From Anaerolineae bacterium UTCFX2 (GTDB lineage Bacteria; Chloroflexota; Anaerolineae; Anaerolineales; UBA4823): a DNA stretch of 64,000 nucleotides. The stretch is from assembly GCA_002050125.1 (NCBI GenBank), contig MWTA01000010.1:1-64000 (forward strand), written 5' to 3'. The notes beneath the pieces are model-generated. The model had not been told where the DNA came from. It searched no databases and saw only the letters and a program-made list of their open reading frames with translations. This document shows, one piece after another, positions 41,842 through 49,371 of the stretch; within the stretch, counting starts at the first letter, position 1; every line of letters begins with the position of its first letter. Position numbers and translations under genes: made by a program.

Positions 41842-44742
41842 TTACCTGCAGCCTCCCAGGTCGGGCGGGGTGAGACAGATCGTGGGGGTGTAGGTGGGCG
41901 TGCGGGTTGGTCCCGTGGGGGTGGGCGTATAGGTCGCCGTGGGGGTGGTAGTGAAGGTTGGCGTGAAGGTGTTGGAGGCAGTTGGCGTCCGCGAAGCCGT
42001 CACCGTCTGGGAGGGAGTGAAGGTGAGCGTGGCGGTGTTCGTGCGGGTGGGGGTTCTCGATGGCGTGTACGTATAGGTGGGCGTGCCCGTCCGGCTGGCG
42101 GTCGGCGTGCGCGAAGGCGTGTAGGTGATCGTCGGCGTGCTGGTGTTGGTGGGGGTGAGCGTGTTGGTTGGCGTTGGGGTCTGGGTGAAAGTCGCGGTCG
42201 GTACAACCGTCAGCTCGCTGAAGATCGGGCAGATCAGCCCGTCGTCGAACTCGAATACCAGGTCGCCGCTGAACAGCCCCGCGGAGGGGATACTCGGCGG
42301 CCAGTTGTTGAAGTCGTTTGTCCACCAGGAGTTGGACATGCCGCTCAGCGGGACGCGCGGCGCGGCGGTGACAATCGGGGAGGTGTACACAGTTCCGGGC
42401 GGGTCGTAATAGCGGTTGCTGTTGAATTCGACGTAGTTGAAATAGAAGTTTGCAGCCCAGTGATTCGGCCACACCAGCGTGGAGCGGGTCAGGTAGGCGG
42501 CGGCGGCGTTGTTGTTGAAGATGCGCATTTGAAAATCGTCGCTCGAGACGCGGGTGTCTCTGGAATAGATCAAGCTGCAATCGGGGGTTGGGCTGGCGGG
42601 CGGGCGGTCCACCGCCAATCGCTCGAGCACGCAGCCGTTTTCGAAGTTGATCGTGATGCCGAAGTCCGAGGAGCGCGCGCCGAGGAACCTGAGCCAGTCG
42701 ACCGGGTTTTCACTGTTGCGGTCCAGGTCGACGAGGAAGGGGTACGTGCCGCCCGGGTCGAAATTCAGCGGGCCCTGCCAGGTGGCGGGCGAATCCCGCG
42801 TGGTATCCGTGGGGGAATCCCAGTCGTCCGCGCCGCTGCCCCAGACGACTCTGTTGTTGTACGAGAAGTAGTCCACGCGGGTGGAGGTGTCGCCCAGGCT
42901 GGCGGTGAGCTGTTCGATGTAGAACCAATCCAGCACGATCGAGGTGATGCGCGTAGCAAGCGCGTCGCCGTTGTGGACGTTGAGACTGATATTCCCGTTA
43001 TCGCCCATGGCGAAGTCGGTCAGGGTGTAGAGGTTGCAGTTGGGAATGGGCAGCGGGCGTTCGACCGCGGGACGGCGGACGATGCAGTCGATCTCGGGAC
43101 CCGTCCCGATGATGTCCAGGTGGACTTCCATGCCGAAATCGGTGGTCAGCAGCCGCCCATCGCTGGTGAAACCAGTCCATTGATTATTAAAATCAGTGCG
43201 GATGCGCGATGACTGGTTGCTGTCAAGCCTGAAGGGTCCGCGCCATTCTGCGGGCGTGTCCACTGCGGTGTCGGTCCAGGAGTCGTAATCGTTGCCGTCC
43301 CACATCATGGTGTTGCCGTTGCCCCAGGTGAAATTGTTGACGTATAAGTTGCGGGCAGTGCCGCCCAACGCTTCGCCGAAACGCTCGGCATAAGTCCAGT
43401 CGAAGACCAGGCGCTCGACGTTGACCGCCTCGCCGGCGTCGTTGATCAGGTTGAGCTGAACTTTGTCTGGGTTGACAAAAGAGAAATTGTCCAGGCGGTA
43501 AGGCGAACAGTCCGGCAGCGGGGTGGAGGTGGGCGTGGGCGGCGGCGGCTCCATATTGATGCTCTGGTGGAAATTGCAGGTCAGGTCGGGCAGCGCGATC
43601 GTAATATCCACGGCGAAAACGCCGGTCTCGGGGATGTCCGCGTCGGAGGGCCAGTTTCCAAAGGAGGCGCCCCAGGCGCGCGAACCGCCGGCGCCGGGGA
43701 TGACGATGTTGGTGCCCGAGGCGACGACCGGCGAATCGGTGACCGGGTTGGCGGGGTCGTAATACGCGCCCACGCCGTGGCTCATGGAGAGAGCGTCGAA
43801 GAAGAAGGGCGTAGCCAACTCGCTGTTCCAATGGGCGGGCCAGCTCACGCTGGTGTCGGTCAGGAAGCCGGGCGCGGTGTTGTAGTTGGCGATGTTGAAG
43901 CCGATGCTGTCGCCAAAGCGGGTGAGCGCCGAAACAACGATCTGATTGCAGTCGGATGGCTCTTCGTGAACCACCTGGCTGGTGATGCCGCTGATGCGGG
44001 AGGTGCGGAAGCGCTCGACGATGCCCTCGCGCCAGGCGCTGAGCGGGATCTTCGGCCACCAGTTGCTCAGGAAGGGCAGAATCATCGGGTGATTGTAGCG
44101 CACGTGGATGCGCACGCGGTCGCCCGGACCGCCGGCGTCGTCCATGAAATTGCCCGTGGCGGCTTCGTAACAGGTGGGGGCGTACGGTACCGGGTAGTTT
44201 TCGTAGTAGATGAAATCGCGCGAACCGTCCTGAAGGGTATCGCGGTAGCTGCAGATGGTGACGTGGTAAAAACGCGGTTCGAGCGGCGAACCGAAGTTTG
44301 CAAGCTGGTGCGTGGCGAGGAAATCCAGGTAGCTGCCCGACACGGCGTCGTTGATCGCCAGACCGGTCGCGCCAACGCGCGCCACGTCCACCGTAGAGGG
44401 CAGGCGCGCCCAGTCCACCAGGTTGTCGGTGAGCTGGCGCGCGTTCTCGCTGTAGCCGTCCGGCACTTCGCAGTCGTTGGCTTCATCGCCATCCCAGACA
44501 TCGGCGCCGCCCAGGCTCAGCGCGGTGGTGGCGTACTGGCAGTAATGCGGGTTGAACTCGCCGGTCACCAGGTAGCGCAATCCGAAGCGGGCGGAGTTTT
44601 GGACGGTCAGCCAGGCTTGCAGCAGGCGCCCGAACTCGATGATGCCAAACAACATGAGCAGCAGGATCGGCAGGGCGAGGGCGAACTCGACCATTGCCTG
44701 CCCGGTGATTTTGCTGCGGAATTGAGAGAATATCTGTTTCAT
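41842..44742 (-). CDS. Giant TadE-type protein with four repeated domains and a Thr/Pro stalk
   Basis: 966 residues; ordinary TadE proteins have 150-250. The N-terminus has the TadE pseudopilin signature GQAMVEFALALPILLLMLFGIIEFGR. Residues about 265-820 hold four related domains of 130-150 residues, each opening with a D/N-C pair (SDCNQI, PDCSPY, PNCNLY, PDCSLI) and carrying a W-rich core and a late cysteine. A Thr/Pro-rich stalk of about 120 residues follows and the protein ends CLTPPDLGGCR. It probably displays the repeats outside the cell on a pilin-like anchor. GAGGGAG precedes the ATG. Confidence 0.83.
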   Translation of the reverse strand: MKQIFSQFRSKITGQAMVEFALALPILLLMLFGIIEFGRLLQAWLTVQNSARFGLRYLVTGEFNPHYCQYATTALSLGGADVWDGDEANDCEVPDGYSENARQLTDNLVDWARLPSTVDVARVGATGLAINDAVSGSYLDFLATHQLANFGSPLEPRFYHVTICSYRDTLQDGSRDFIYYENYPVPYAPTCYEAATGNFMDDAGGPGDRVRIHVRYNHPMILPFLSNWWPKIPLSAWREGIVERFRTSRISGITSQVVHEEPSDCNQIVVSALTRFGDSIGFNIANYNTAPGFLTDTSVSWPAHWNSELATPFFFDALSMSHGVGAYYDPANPVTDSPVVASGTNIVIPGAGGSRAWGASFGNWPSDADIPETGVFAVDITIALPDLTCNFHQSINMEPPPPTPTSTPLPDCSPYRLDNFSFVNPDKVQLNLINDAGEAVNVERLVFDWTYAERFGEALGGTARNLYVNNFTWGNGNTMMWDGNDYDSWTDTAVDTPAEWRGPFRLDSNQSSRIRTDFNNQWTGFTSDGRLLTTDFGMEVHLDIIGTGPEIDCIVRRPAVERPLPIPNCNLYTLTDFAMGDNGNISLNVHNGDALATRITSIVLDWFYIEQLTASLGDTSTRVDYFSYNNRVVWGSGADDWDSPTDTTRDSPATWQGPLNFDPGGTYPFLVDLDRNSENPVDWLRFLGARSSDFGITINFENGCVLERLAVDRPPASPTPDCSLIYSRDTRVSSDDFQMRIFNNNAAAAYLTRSTLVWPNHWAANFYFNYVEFNSNRYYDPPGTVYTSPIVTAAPRVPLSGMSNSWWTNDFNNWPPSIPSAGLFSGDLVFEFDDGLICPIFSELTVVPTATFTQTPTPTNTLTPTNTSTPTITYTPSRTPTASRTGTPTYTYTPSRTPTRTNTATLTFTPSQTVTASRTPTASNTFTPTFTTTPTATYTPTPTGPTRTPTYTPTICLTPPDLGGCR
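41875..42215. repeat. Low-complexity Thr/Pro-coding tandem-like repeat
   Basis: A run of imperfect short repeats coding TPT, TxT and SRTPT units in the stalk of the giant TadE-type protein. Such tracts can change length by slippage. Confidence 0.7.
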
Positions 44743-44761
44743 GGTTTTACTCCCTCTTCGT

Positions 44762-46576
44762 TTAGCGGCTGATCTTGGTGAAGATGCGGCCGGCGATATT
44801 CTCGAAGATCTGGCTCAGGTAAGAGGCGTTCGGGGCATAATAATAATTGCCACAGTTCTGCAGCGCCGGGACGCCCGCGCAGGGGTCGTTGGCGCGCGAG
44901 CCTTCATCGCCCACGTTCGCCATATAGCGCAGCAGGTTTTCGCCGCCGGAGGCGGCGCCCAAACCGATCGAGAAGATCACAATGTCCTCGCCGGTGGGCT
45001 CATGTTCGTTTTCAGAGAAAAGCAACGCCGCCCGGTCGACCATGTCGAAGGCGTAGTCCTCCACGCTGTAGGGTCCGCTCTCGGTGGTGTGGGTCGAGCT
45101 CGGCGGGCATTCGGCGGCGGTGTTGTCGATGCAGAAGCGCCCTTCAGAGAAGCTGCCCGCGGCGTTCCGATCGATGCAGTAGCTGGACCAGAAGCTGGTG
45201 TTCGGGTTTTTTCCGCAGAAACCGTAACGGAAGCCCGCATCGATCAGGTTGAAGCTGTCGTGATCGTCGCTCAGGTTGGCGACGCCGTCAGAGAGGAAGA
45301 CGATGACCCAGGTGGAGTTGCGCCGCCCGGTGGCGCGCAGCACGTCGGTGGCGACGCGCAGCCCGCAGCCCGAGCAGGTGGAGACCAGCGAGGTGTCCTC
45401 GAAGGTGTTTGACAGCGGATCGATGTTGTCGCCTCCGCCCAGGGTTTCGGGGCAGTAGGCGGTGTTTGGACAGGTGCCCCAATAGCCGTCGCGGTTCCAG
45501 TCGAACGCGTCCAGCTCGTCGTCGCGGTCGCACGCGTCGCCCGTGTCGTCGTCCCACATATCCGGCACCGGGTCGCCCAGGGTGCCGTCGGCGTTGTTGA
45601 CGAACTCATCGACGCAGGGCATGCCCGGGTCGGCGTCCATCCCGTTGCCGTCGCGGTCGTCGGGCCAGATCGGGTTGAAGGGGCGGTAGCCGCCCCAGGG
45701 GCTCTCGCGGTACCACTTGACCAGCGCCGCGGGGGCGTCGTCGTGCAGGTTGATGCCGTCGACCGCGGTGCGCACCACACCGCCCGTTCCTAGTTCATCG
45801 CTCAGCGGCTGGATGACCTGGGCGCGGTAGGAAAAGGTGACGATCGCGACCTGGTCGTAACCGGGGAACAAGTTGGCGACCAGCGACTGGGCGGCAGCCT
45901 TGGCTTGTTCGAGCGGCTGGCAGGTGCGGGTGATGTTGCAGCCGGTGATGGCGGCGTTCGGGCGAAAATCGCCCGGGTTATAGCCCACAGTGTTGACGCC
46001 CATCGATTCGGAGGTGTCGAAGACCAGCACCAGATCGACCGCGGAAGTCTCGCCCACGGCGCTGGCGGTGATCGGGACCGAACGCACCCCGAAGATCTGC
46101 AGGAAGAACACCGGCACCTGCTGGGTGGCTTGAATGTAGACCAGCTTGCGGGCGGGCTGCCCGGAGGAGGGGCACAGCGCCTGGAAAGAAGCCGGGGCGC
46201 CGGCGTCGTCGCACAGGTAGGCTTCCAGATCATCGACGCCGGTGATGTCGTTTAGATCGAGCAGCTCACGCGCCGATTCGGTAATCTTGGTCTTGCGCTC
46301 TTCGTAGGTCGCTTGGGGAAATTTGATGTTGTTGGCGGCGGCGACCGCCGCGGCGTCGATGGCGCGCTGGAGCTGGGTGTATGAAACGTAAATGGAGCCA
46401 ACATCGGTGACCAGACCGATGAACGCCAGCAGCGCAAAGAAGCTCACCGCCAGCAGGACCAGCGCCTGACCGCGCGCTTCGCCCTGCAGCGACCGCTGCA
46501 GCGATTGGATCAGGCGCGTTGGTCTGCGCAAGATCGGGGCTTTGGCTGGATGAGGGCTGCGGGATTTTTTTGACAT
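44762..46576 (-). CDS. TadG-like protein with von Willebrand A domain
   Basis: About 604 residues. The N-terminal TadE/G-type anchor is GQALVLLAVSFFALLAFIGLVTDVGSIYV. The VWA domain (about 185-590) has the metal-site motif DTSES (VFDTSESMG) and VIVFLSDGVAN. An insert at about 310-400 is rich in Asp with EF-hand-like loops (DDRDGNGMDADPG, DWNRDGYWG), suggesting calcium binding. It is likely a surface-exposed adhesin or assembly protein of a Tad-type apparatus. The start ATG 46576 is chosen over the in-frame GTG three codons earlier; neither has a ribosome-binding site. Confidence 0.85.
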   Translation of the reverse strand: MSKKSRSPHPAKAPILRRPTRLIQSLQRSLQGEARGQALVLLAVSFFALLAFIGLVTDVGSIYVSYTQLQRAIDAAAVAAANNIKFPQATYEERKTKITESARELLDLNDITGVDDLEAYLCDDAGAPASFQALCPSSGQPARKLVYIQATQQVPVFFLQIFGVRSVPITASAVGETSAVDLVLVFDTSESMGVNTVGYNPGDFRPNAAITGCNITRTCQPLEQAKAAAQSLVANLFPGYDQVAIVTFSYRAQVIQPLSDELGTGGVVRTAVDGINLHDDAPAALVKWYRESPWGGYRPFNPIWPDDRDGNGMDADPGMPCVDEFVNNADGTLGDPVPDMWDDDTGDACDRDDELDAFDWNRDGYWGTCPNTAYCPETLGGGDNIDPLSNTFEDTSLVSTCSGCGLRVATDVLRATGRRNSTWVIVFLSDGVANLSDDHDSFNLIDAGFRYGFCGKNPNTSFWSSYCIDRNAAGSFSEGRFCIDNTAAECPPSSTHTTESGPYSVEDYAFDMVDRAALLFSENEHEPTGEDIVIFSIGLGAASGGENLLRYMANVGDEGSRANDPCAGVPALQNCGNYYYAPNASYLSQIFENIAGRIFTKISR

Positions 46577-46612
46577 GGTTTTCACACGTTGGTTATTGGT
46601 TGGGTGCAGCGA

Positions 46613-47356
46613 TCACGGGCTGGCAATGATCGGCGTGGGCGTCGGAAGGGCTTCCGGCGATGGCATAAAGGTGTAGGTGTGGATGCGGATTTTTGAAGGA
46701 ATATAATCGCTGATGAAGGGCAGGTAAGCGACCGGGTTCCAGCAGTAGAACGCTTCGACCAGCACCAGCCCCTTATCCGCGGGCGCGTCGGCGACGAAAT
46801 TCTCCTCGATATCGGACCAGGAAAAGATGGGCGCGCTGCGCACCACATTGCCGTAGCAGTCTTTCTTCCAGTTGTCGTTGTTCAACGACCAGTAACCGGC
46901 GCCGGGGTGGCTCTCGGAGATGTGCCCGCCGGCGACCGTAAAGGCGGTGATGACCACATCGTCGGTGTTCCGGTCGAACGGGATGAACGGGTTGAGCTTG
47001 GGGTCGGTGAAGAAGCAGGCTGCGTCCAGGAAGAAGTGCAGGTCGTCGTCCAGACAAGCGCAGCGGGCTGGGTCAGTGATCGGATTGCCGCCTTCGTCGG
47101 TGCCGCAGGAGGCGACCGGTCCAGTCGGGTTCAGTTCGCCGTATGGGTCGAGCACGTTGAAATCGCGCACCGAGGCGAAACGGGCGGCTTCACGTGTCAG
47201 GTCCAGCGCGGTCAGATAGATGAACATCGTGAACGCCACTTCGACCATGCCAACCAGCATGAGCAGCAACAACGGCAACATGATCGCCAGCTCGACAAAG
47301 CTCTGACCGGATTGGTTTTTGCGGATCCTTAACCTGCGCAGCAGATTCTTCGGCAT
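46613..47356 (-). CDS. TadE-like pseudopilin
   Basis: 247 residues with the TadE signature GQSFVELAIMLPLLLLMLVGMVEVAF after a basic N-terminus. The rest is an extracytoplasmic domain with six cysteines. It ends in a short Pro/Thr segment. It is the first of four genes on this strand (TadE, VWA-TadG, giant TadE, beta-helix). No TadA ATPase, TadB/C or prepilin peptidase lies in the window, so the assembly machine must be encoded elsewhere. Confidence 0.83.
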   Translation of the reverse strand: MPKNLLRRLRIRKNQSGQSFVELAIMLPLLLLMLVGMVEVAFTMFIYLTALDLTREAARFASVRDFNVLDPYGELNPTGPVASCGTDEGGNPITDPARCACLDDDLHFFLDAACFFTDPKLNPFIPFDRNTDDVVITAFTVAGGHISESHPGAGYWSLNNDNWKKDCYGNVVRSAPIFSWSDIEENFVADAPADKGLVLVEAFYCWNPVAYLPFISDYIPSKIRIHTYTFMPSPEALPTPTPIIASP

Positions 47357-47395
47357 GATGACCCAGATTCCTTGTTATGCGCCAATGCTCACCGA

Positions 47396-47443
47396 CAGCG
47401 GTTAAATAGAAACCGTCCGCTGGTGCTTCATGCTAATATTATA
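47396..47443 (-). promoter_or_regulatory. Promoter and leader hairpin of the TadE-type operon
   Basis: A minus-strand TATAAT (47443-47438) with a weak -35. In the leader, CAGCGG (47396-47401) pairs with CCGCTG (47417-47422). The leader is about 75 bases; the ribosome-binding site is weak (AAGGA, 12 bases from the ATG). Confidence 0.4.
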
Positions 47444-47520
47444 CAGTAAACAGCCCCTGAATGTATAAGACTAGAGTACTAACCGGATTTATCAGATTTG
47501 TTAGGTTAAGAATGGAAAAT

Positions 47521-47624
47521 CCGGGCAGGCTGCCCGGCGGCACCCAGAATATCCTCCTTACCGCTGCTTCCTCTCGGATCTGACGGGGTTCGCAGGGTTC
47601 TGCCGCGCCGGACCCGCCCGGACG
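47521..47624 (-). ncRNA. ffs: Signal recognition particle RNA (small bacterial type, no Alu domain)
   Basis: On the minus strand the apical part reads GTCAGATCC-GAGA-GGAAGCAGC, matching the conserved SRP domain IV (GTCAGGTCC-GGAA-GGAAGCAGC in E. coli 4.5S) with a GNRA tetraloop (GAGA). The ends pair: 47613-47621 with 47521-47529 (CCGGGCGGG/CCTGCCCGG). The length of about 104 bases fits the 4.5S class. The 3' end runs into ATTTTCC. It guides membrane and secreted proteins with Ffh. Confidence 0.92.
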
Positions 47625-47630
47625 GTGCGT

Positions 47631-47659
47631 AGCATACCTTAAGCGCGGGCGAATGTCAA
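47631..47659 (-). promoter_or_regulatory. Promoter of the SRP RNA gene
   Basis: On the minus strand, TTGACA (47659-47654), 17 bases, TATGCT (47636-47631); the predicted start at about 47624 agrees with the 5' end of the SRP helix. It begins nine bases after the cytochrome gene stop. Confidence 0.75.
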
Positions 47660-47667
47660 TGAAGCAA

Positions 47668-48504
47668 TCAGGGTTTGCGGCGCTGTATCAGCGCGGCGAG
47701 TCCGACGATGACCAGCAGCAGCGCCAGCAAGGCGGCAACGCCGCCCCAACCGCTAAACGGCGATTCGCCCGGCGCGGGGCTGGCTGCGGGAGAGGGCGCA
47801 GCGGCTTGGGCTTGCTTCGCGCTGAGCGTCAGAATAAAAGCCACCAGGTCCTGGATGTCCCCATCGCTGAGCGGACCGCCGCGCGCGGCGCTCCAGGCGG
47901 GCATTTGCGAACCGGAGACGCCGTTCGAGATGATGGCGCGCAGGTTGAGGTCGGGTCGGATGCCCGCCCAGTTCTTGGCGAGGGCGGCGCCGATGCGCCC
48001 CTGCGCTTGCTCGCCGTGACAGACCGCGCAGTTCTCGGCGAACAGGCGGGCGCCCTGGTTGGGGTCGCCATCGATTTCGGGGATGGGCGTGATGGGAGGC
48101 AGCAATGTGGCGGTGGGCGGCGGGGTGATCTGCGGCGCGCCGCCGGTCTGCCAGCTTAGAATGTATTGAACGATCGCATCGATTTCCGCCGGGCTGAGCG
48201 GTCCGCCATTGGCGACGCTCCAGGCGGGCATGACCGATCCGGGAACGCCGTTCTCGATGATGGTTTCGACCGTCAGGTCGGGGCGGATAGAGGGCCAGTC
48301 TTTGGCGAGGGCGGCGCCGATGCGCCCCTGACCGTCCACCCCATGGCAAACGGCGCAGTTCGCGTTGTAGAGCTGTCTGCCCGGTTCGAGCGGATCAGCT
48401 GGCGGCGTTTGAGCGCCCGCCGACCTGCCGAATGCGAACATCAGCCATCCGATCAGGAGAAGTGCGCCGCTCAGGCGCAGGAAACGGGTCGCGGTGGCAG
48501 CCAT
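47668..48504 (-). CDS. Membrane-anchored diheme cytochrome c
   Basis: 278 residues: signal peptide, two similar cytochrome c domains, each with CAVCHG heme motif and a distal MPAW methionine, a Pro-rich linker, and a C-terminal transmembrane helix (FSGWGGVAALLALLLVIVGLAALI). The two domains are close duplicates. It probably accepts electrons from the cytochrome b/Rieske complex encoded upstream. It follows the other cytochrome by three bases and is the last gene of the operon. Confidence 0.9.
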   Translation of the reverse strand: MAATATRFLRLSGALLLIGWLMFAFGRSAGAQTPPADPLEPGRQLYNANCAVCHGVDGQGRIGAALAKDWPSIRPDLTVETIIENGVPGSVMPAWSVANGGPLSPAEIDAIVQYILSWQTGGAPQITPPPTATLLPPITPIPEIDGDPNQGARLFAENCAVCHGEQAQGRIGAALAKNWAGIRPDLNLRAIISNGVSGSQMPAWSAARGGPLSDGDIQDLVAFILTLSAKQAQAAAPSPAASPAPGESPFSGWGGVAALLALLLVIVGLAALIQRRKP

Positions 48505-48507
48505 CGC

Positions 48508-49368
48508 TTATTTGAGCGTCAGCAGGTAGGCGACAAGATCAGCTACGTCCTGATCGGTGAGGCTGGTGGCGTAGTTGCCCGGCATGATCCCCGAGCTGAA
48601 ACCGGGAACGACAAAGACGTTCGGGTCCACAATCGATTCGACTAGGTATTGCTCCGGGGTCGTGGCGTGACCGGTGTAGTTCGGGTCGTGGATGAGTTGG
48701 GCGGCTAGACTGCCAATGCCCGGTTCGGAGCCAGTGGCGCGCCAGGCGGGTCCCACGTTGGAGGCGATGTGACAGGCGACGCACCCCAAAGTGGAGGTCA
48801 GTTTTTCGCCCGCCGCGGCGTCCCCTGCTGGGAGCGTCTGGGTGATGTCCGTGCCGATGATCTTTGTGCCAGCCGCCGGCTCGCTGGGGGGTTCGGGCAC
48901 CGTGACGGTCTCGGCGGTCTCTTCCCAGTTCATGATGAACGCCGCCAGGTTGCGGATCTGGTCTTCGCGCAGCGGTCCGCCAAAACGATCGGAGAACGAC
49001 GGCATGGCGGGCGTGCCTTGCCCGGGGAAGGTTTGCGGGCGGGTCGAGCTGAGCCGCCCGCTGGAGACGGTCGCCACGATGTAATCCTCCATCGAGCCAG
49101 ACCAATTCACCTCCTGAAGGCGCTTGTCGAAGAAAGCGCGGTCGTTGAGCGGCGGACAAAGCCCCGGAATGCCGGTACCCTGGATGCCGTGACAGCGGCT
49201 GCACTGCTGCTCGAACAGCGCCGCGCCCTGCTCGATCGCGCGCCCGTGCATGGCGGCGCTTTGCACCGCCATGCGGTGCTCCTCGTTGAGCCCGTAGATC
49301 AGGATGATTGCGCCGGTTGCCAGGATGAAAAGCGCGCCCAAGAAAATTTGAAAGCTAATCTTGCTCAT
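48508..49368 (-). CDS. Diheme cytochrome c with N-terminal anchor
   Basis: 286 residues. An N-terminal transmembrane helix is followed by two cytochrome c domains with heme motifs CSRCHG and CVACH; the distal methionines are probably in TPAMPSF and GIMPGNY. The two domains differ clearly from each other, unlike those of the next gene. It is the likely cytochrome c subunit of the complex. It starts three bases after the cytochrome b stop. Confidence 0.9.
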   Translation of the reverse strand: MSKISFQIFLGALFILATGAIILIYGLNEEHRMAVQSAAMHGRAIEQGAALFEQQCSRCHGIQGTGIPGLCPPLNDRAFFDKRLQEVNWSGSMEDYIVATVSSGRLSSTRPQTFPGQGTPAMPSFSDRFGGPLREDQIRNLAAFIMNWEETAETVTVPEPPSEPAAGTKIIGTDITQTLPAGDAAAGEKLTSTLGCVACHIASNVGPAWRATGSEPGIGSLAAQLIHDPNYTGHATTPEQYLVESIVDPNVFVVPGFSSGIMPGNYATSLTDQDVADLVAYLLTLK

Positions 49369-49371
49369 GGT

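Noticed and set aside
41782-43212. Long plus-strand open frame (476 codons) opposite the giant TadE gene
   Set aside because: It has Gly/Arg/Val-rich composition typical of the antisense of a GC-rich gene, no ribosome-binding site and no domain; the minus-strand frame has a clear TadE signature.
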